Positions 61,966 to 64,000 of a stretch of 64,000 nt of DNA are shown piece after piece. The stretch covers positions 62,001 through 126,000 of the forward strand of contig NZ_JAEKMH010000006.1 in NCBI RefSeq assembly GCF_016411825.1, given 5' to 3'. The position numbers and the translations under genes were made by a program. Below the pieces are notes generated by a model. That model did no database searches. It was not told where the DNA came from and was given only the letters and a program-made list of their open reading frames with translations. Every line of letters begins with the position of its first letter. Position 1 is the first letter of the stretch. This stretch comes from Devosia sediminis. Its GTDB lineage: Bacteria > Pseudomonadota > Alphaproteobacteria > Rhizobiales > Devosiaceae.

Positions 61966-62673
61966 TCAGGCGACGTTTTCGTTGTAGACGTCGTTCTCGT
62001 CGGGCTCGCGCAGCACATAGCCGCGACCCCAGACGGTCTCGATGTAATTCTTGCCGCCGGTCGCCACGGAAAGCTTCTTCCTGAGCTTGCAGATGAAGAC
62101 GTCGATGATCTTCAGTTCCGGCTCATCCATGCCACCATAGAGGTGGTTGAGGAACATTTCCTTGGTGAGGGTCGTGCCCTTGCGGAGCGAAAGCAGCTCC
62201 AGCATCTGGTATTCCTTGCCGGTCAGGTGCACGCGGGCGCCCTGCACTTCCACCGTCTTGGTATCGAGGTTGACCATGAGGTCGCCGGTCGAGATGACCG
62301 ACTGGGCATGGCCCTTCGAACGGCGGACGATGGCGTGGATGCGGGCCACGAGTTCGTCCTTGTGGAACGGCTTGGTCATGTAGTCGTCGGCGCCGAAGCC
62401 GAGACCGCGAACCTTGTCCTCGATGCCGGCGAGGCCGGAGAGAATGAGGATCGGCGTCTGCACCTTGGCCACGCGCAGTGTCCGCAGGACCTCGTAACCG
62501 CTCATGTCGGGCAGGTTCAGGTCCAGCAGAATGATGTCGTAGTCATAGAGCTTGCCGAGATCGACGCCTTCCTCACCGAGATCGGTGGTGTAGACGTTGA
62601 AACTTTCGGACTTCAGCATCAGTTCGATGCTCTGCGCCGTAGCGCTGTCGTCCTCAATAAGGAGTACCCGCAT
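61966..62673 (-). CDS. ctrA: cell-cycle master response regulator CtrA
   Basis: 235 aa. Receiver domain with D8/D9 and phospho-acceptor D51 ([11 protein letters not shown], as in Caulobacter), KPFHKDEL, then an OmpR-type winged helix (about 130-225) with [37 protein letters not shown] and WGRGYVL: essentially invariant CtrA. It binds TTAA-N7-TTAA sites. The C terminus ends NENVA; short hydrophobic C termini mark CtrA for ClpXP in Caulobacter. Transcribed alone, away from fliI, from a complex AT-rich upstream region. Confidence 0.97.
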   Translation of the reverse strand: MRVLLIEDDSATAQSIELMLKSESFNVYTTDLGEEGVDLGKLYDYDIILLDLNLPDMSGYEVLRTLRVAKVQTPILILSGLAGIEDKVRGLGFGADDYMTKPFHKDELVARIHAIVRRSKGHAQSVISTGDLMVNLDTKTVEVQGARVHLTGKEYQMLELLSLRKGTTLTKEMFLNHLYGGMDEPELKIIDVFICKLRKKLSVATGGKNYIETVWGRGYVLREPDENDVYNENVA

Positions 62674-63130
62674 TATATTCCCCTTGTCACTCGTTCCTGC
62701 TGGAACCCGCGGGAGGCAAGGCCATATTGCCCGTCCCGCTCCAACCCTACTGGATATGACTGAAGCCTAAGCCCAACTAGTTAACAAAGTTTAATTCTGA
62801 TCCGCAATACGCAAAGCGCGTTAGGACAAATTTATATTAAGTGACTGAAAAACAAGGTAAAATACGCTTAAAAATTCTTAAGGTACTACATTAAGAAAAG
62901 GTTCCAAGAGACTCTTGGGACTCAAGCATTCCGGGCTTTTGAAGGGTGTTTTGCCACAATCGGGCCACAGGGCGCATTTCGCCGATCATCACTGCCAATA
63001 GCGCTTTTGCGTTAATGATCGGTTACCATCTGATTCGCGCCAGGCGACGATTCGACCCGGTGCGTAAAGCATAATTATGGCGCCCGGCCTCCCTCCTGGC
63101 CACCCCGGATGAATGGCAGATGAACCTGCG
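62674..63130. promoter_or_regulatory. ctrA-fliI divergent regulatory region
   Basis: 457 bp without a gene, AT-rich at 62770-62900. Six TTAA tetramers lie within 62781-62894, including two TTAA-N6-TTAA pairs (62781-62794 and 62868-62881). GANTC sites are at 62910, 62919, 63032 and 63049. CCAAGAG-A-CTCTTGG (62904-62918) is a perfect palindrome centred on a GANTC. A TTAA-N7-TTAC box is at 63012. In Caulobacter ctrA is controlled by GANTC methylation and by CtrA itself. Confidence 0.7.
63012..63026. promoter_or_regulatory. CtrA-like box upstream of fliI
   Basis: TTAA, seven bases, TTAC: one mismatch, 104 bp before the fliI start. Confidence 0.5.
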
Positions 63131-64000
63131 ATGAGCATGAAAGCGCTGATCTCGGCCATCGAGGCCATAGACGACGTGGAAGTGTTCGGCCGGGTCCGCT
63201 CCGTGCAGGGCCTGCTCATCGAAATCGTCGGCCCGGTCCGCGAGCTGCGCGTCGGCGGCCGGGTCACCATCGAGACCACTGACGGCAACAACCTCGCCGC
63301 CGAAATCATCGGCTTCCGCGGGGGCCATGCCCTTTGCCTGCCCTTTGGCGAACTGGGCGGCGTGCGCATGGGCTGCAAGGCGGTGTTCCGCCGCCACGAC
63401 GGCTCGGTCAATCCGTCCGAAGGGTGGCTGGGCCGCGTCGTCAACGCCAATGGCGAGCCCATAGACGGGCTGGGACCGCTGCCGCGCGGCCCAATGCCCT
63501 ATCCCATGCGCCAGTCGCCGCTGGCCGCCCATGACCGCACCCGCGTCGGCGACCCCATCGAACTGGGCGTCAGGTGCCTCAATACCTTCACCACTATGTG
63601 CGAAGGCCAGCGCATGGGCATTTTTGCCGGCTCGGGCGTCGGCAAGTCGGTGCTGATGTCGATGCTGGCCCGCAATACCGATGTCGACGTCTCCGTCATT
63701 GGCCTGATCGGCGAGCGCGGCCGCGAGGTGCACGAATTCATCCAGGAGTATCTGGGCGAAGAAGGCCTGCGGCGCGCCGTCGTGGTGGTCGCCACCTCGG
63801 ACGAGGCGGCGCTGATGCGCCGGCAGGCCGCCTATATCTCGATGTCGATCGCCGAATATTTCCGCGACCAGGGCAAGCGCGTGCTGTGCATGATGGACAG
63901 TCTCACCCGTTTTGCCATGGCGCAGCGCGAGATCGGCCTTTCCATCGGCGAGCCGCCCACCGCCAAGGGATATCCGCCCACGGTCTTCACCGAATTGCCG
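63131..64000 (+). CDS. fliI: flagellar export ATPase FliI, 3' end beyond the window
   Basis: 290 codons present; the family is usually about 440-460 aa, so the C-terminal third lies outside. N-terminal beta-barrel (about 1-95, [19 protein letters not shown]), nucleotide-binding domain with Walker A GSGVGKS near residue 170, [10 protein letters not shown] and the Walker-B region [19 protein letters not shown] (about 253-271). Energises type III flagellar export with FliH (46502) and FlhA (49030). ATG 63131; ATG 63137 is possible. Confidence 0.95.
   Translation, partial: MSMKALISAIEAIDDVEVFGRVRSVQGLLIEIVGPVRELRVGGRVTIETTDGNNLAAEIIGFRGGHALCLPFGELGGVRMGCKAVFRRHDGSVNPSEGWLGRVVNANGEPIDGLGPLPRGPMPYPMRQSPLAAHDRTRVGDPIELGVRCLNTFTTMCEGQRMGIFAGSGVGKSVLMSMLARNTDVDVSVIGLIGERGREVHEFIQEYLGEEGLRRAVVVVATSDEAALMRRQAAYISMSIAEYFRDQGKRVLCMMDSLTRFAMAQREIGLSIGEPPTAKGYPPTVFTELP

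Overview
The window is high-GC DNA from an alphaproteobacterium, almost certainly of the order Hyphomicrobiales (Rhizobiales). The evidence is a CtrA-type master regulator, the phosphotransferase ChpT, the CtrA antagonist SciP, the envelope protein EipA, the flagellar sigma54 activator FlbD, clusters of GANTC (CcrM) sites and one perfect alphaproteobacterial LexA box. A Devosia-like genus is my inference, not shown directly. No insertion sequences, prophage, CRISPR array or rRNA were seen.

Layout. 1-1.1 kb: HD-GYP response regulator. 1.6-13.1 kb: a tightly coupled chemotaxis operon (STAS protein, cheY, cheA, cheW, two MCPs with nearly identical signalling domains, cheW, cheR, cheB, and a soluble receptor-like coiled-coil protein). 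It lies behind an intergenic region holding eight GANTC sites in 94 bp and a CtrA-like box. 13.2-20.2 kb: a MOSC protein, then a LacI regulator and a CUT1 sugar-type ABC transporter operon that includes a nucleoside hydrolase; the first permease carries a one-base frameshift. 20.5-26.5 kb: complete mrp Na+/H+ antiporter operon with fused A/B. 26.5-31.3 kb (minus strand): EIIA-Ntr-like protein, FAD protein, Rrf2 regulator, small hydrolase, a small unknown gene, an orphan sulfate-binding protein with an unusual leader, and tRNA-Met. 31.3-34.0 kb: DUF4130-UdgX fusion and radical SAM DNA repair gene behind a LexA box. 34.3-39.6 kb: dioxygenase-like gene, ECF sigma factor coupled to a membrane-anchored VWA protein, mnmA.

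39.8-51.2 kb: flagellar genes fliK, flgD, sciP, fliF, fliG, fliH, fliN, flbD, flhA, with fliI entering at the right edge. A textbook sigma54 promoter precedes fliK, and related 17-bp elements occur upstream of fliK and fliF, next to the gene for the likely activator FlbD. 51.3-63 kb: assorted housekeeping genes (rluD, a metallopeptidase, a coiled-coil membrane protein, eipA), then chpT with a response regulator, an ECF42-type sigma factor with a hydrolase, and ctrA divergent from fliI.

How it fits together: ChpT, CtrA and SciP form the core of the cell-cycle circuit. One-mismatch TTAA-N7-TTAA boxes lie upstream of the HD-GYP gene, the che operon, fliF, eipA and fliI, so motility, envelope and cell cycle appear to be wired together, with GANTC methylation as a probable extra input. 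Several families of palindromic repeats fill many of the gaps between operons.
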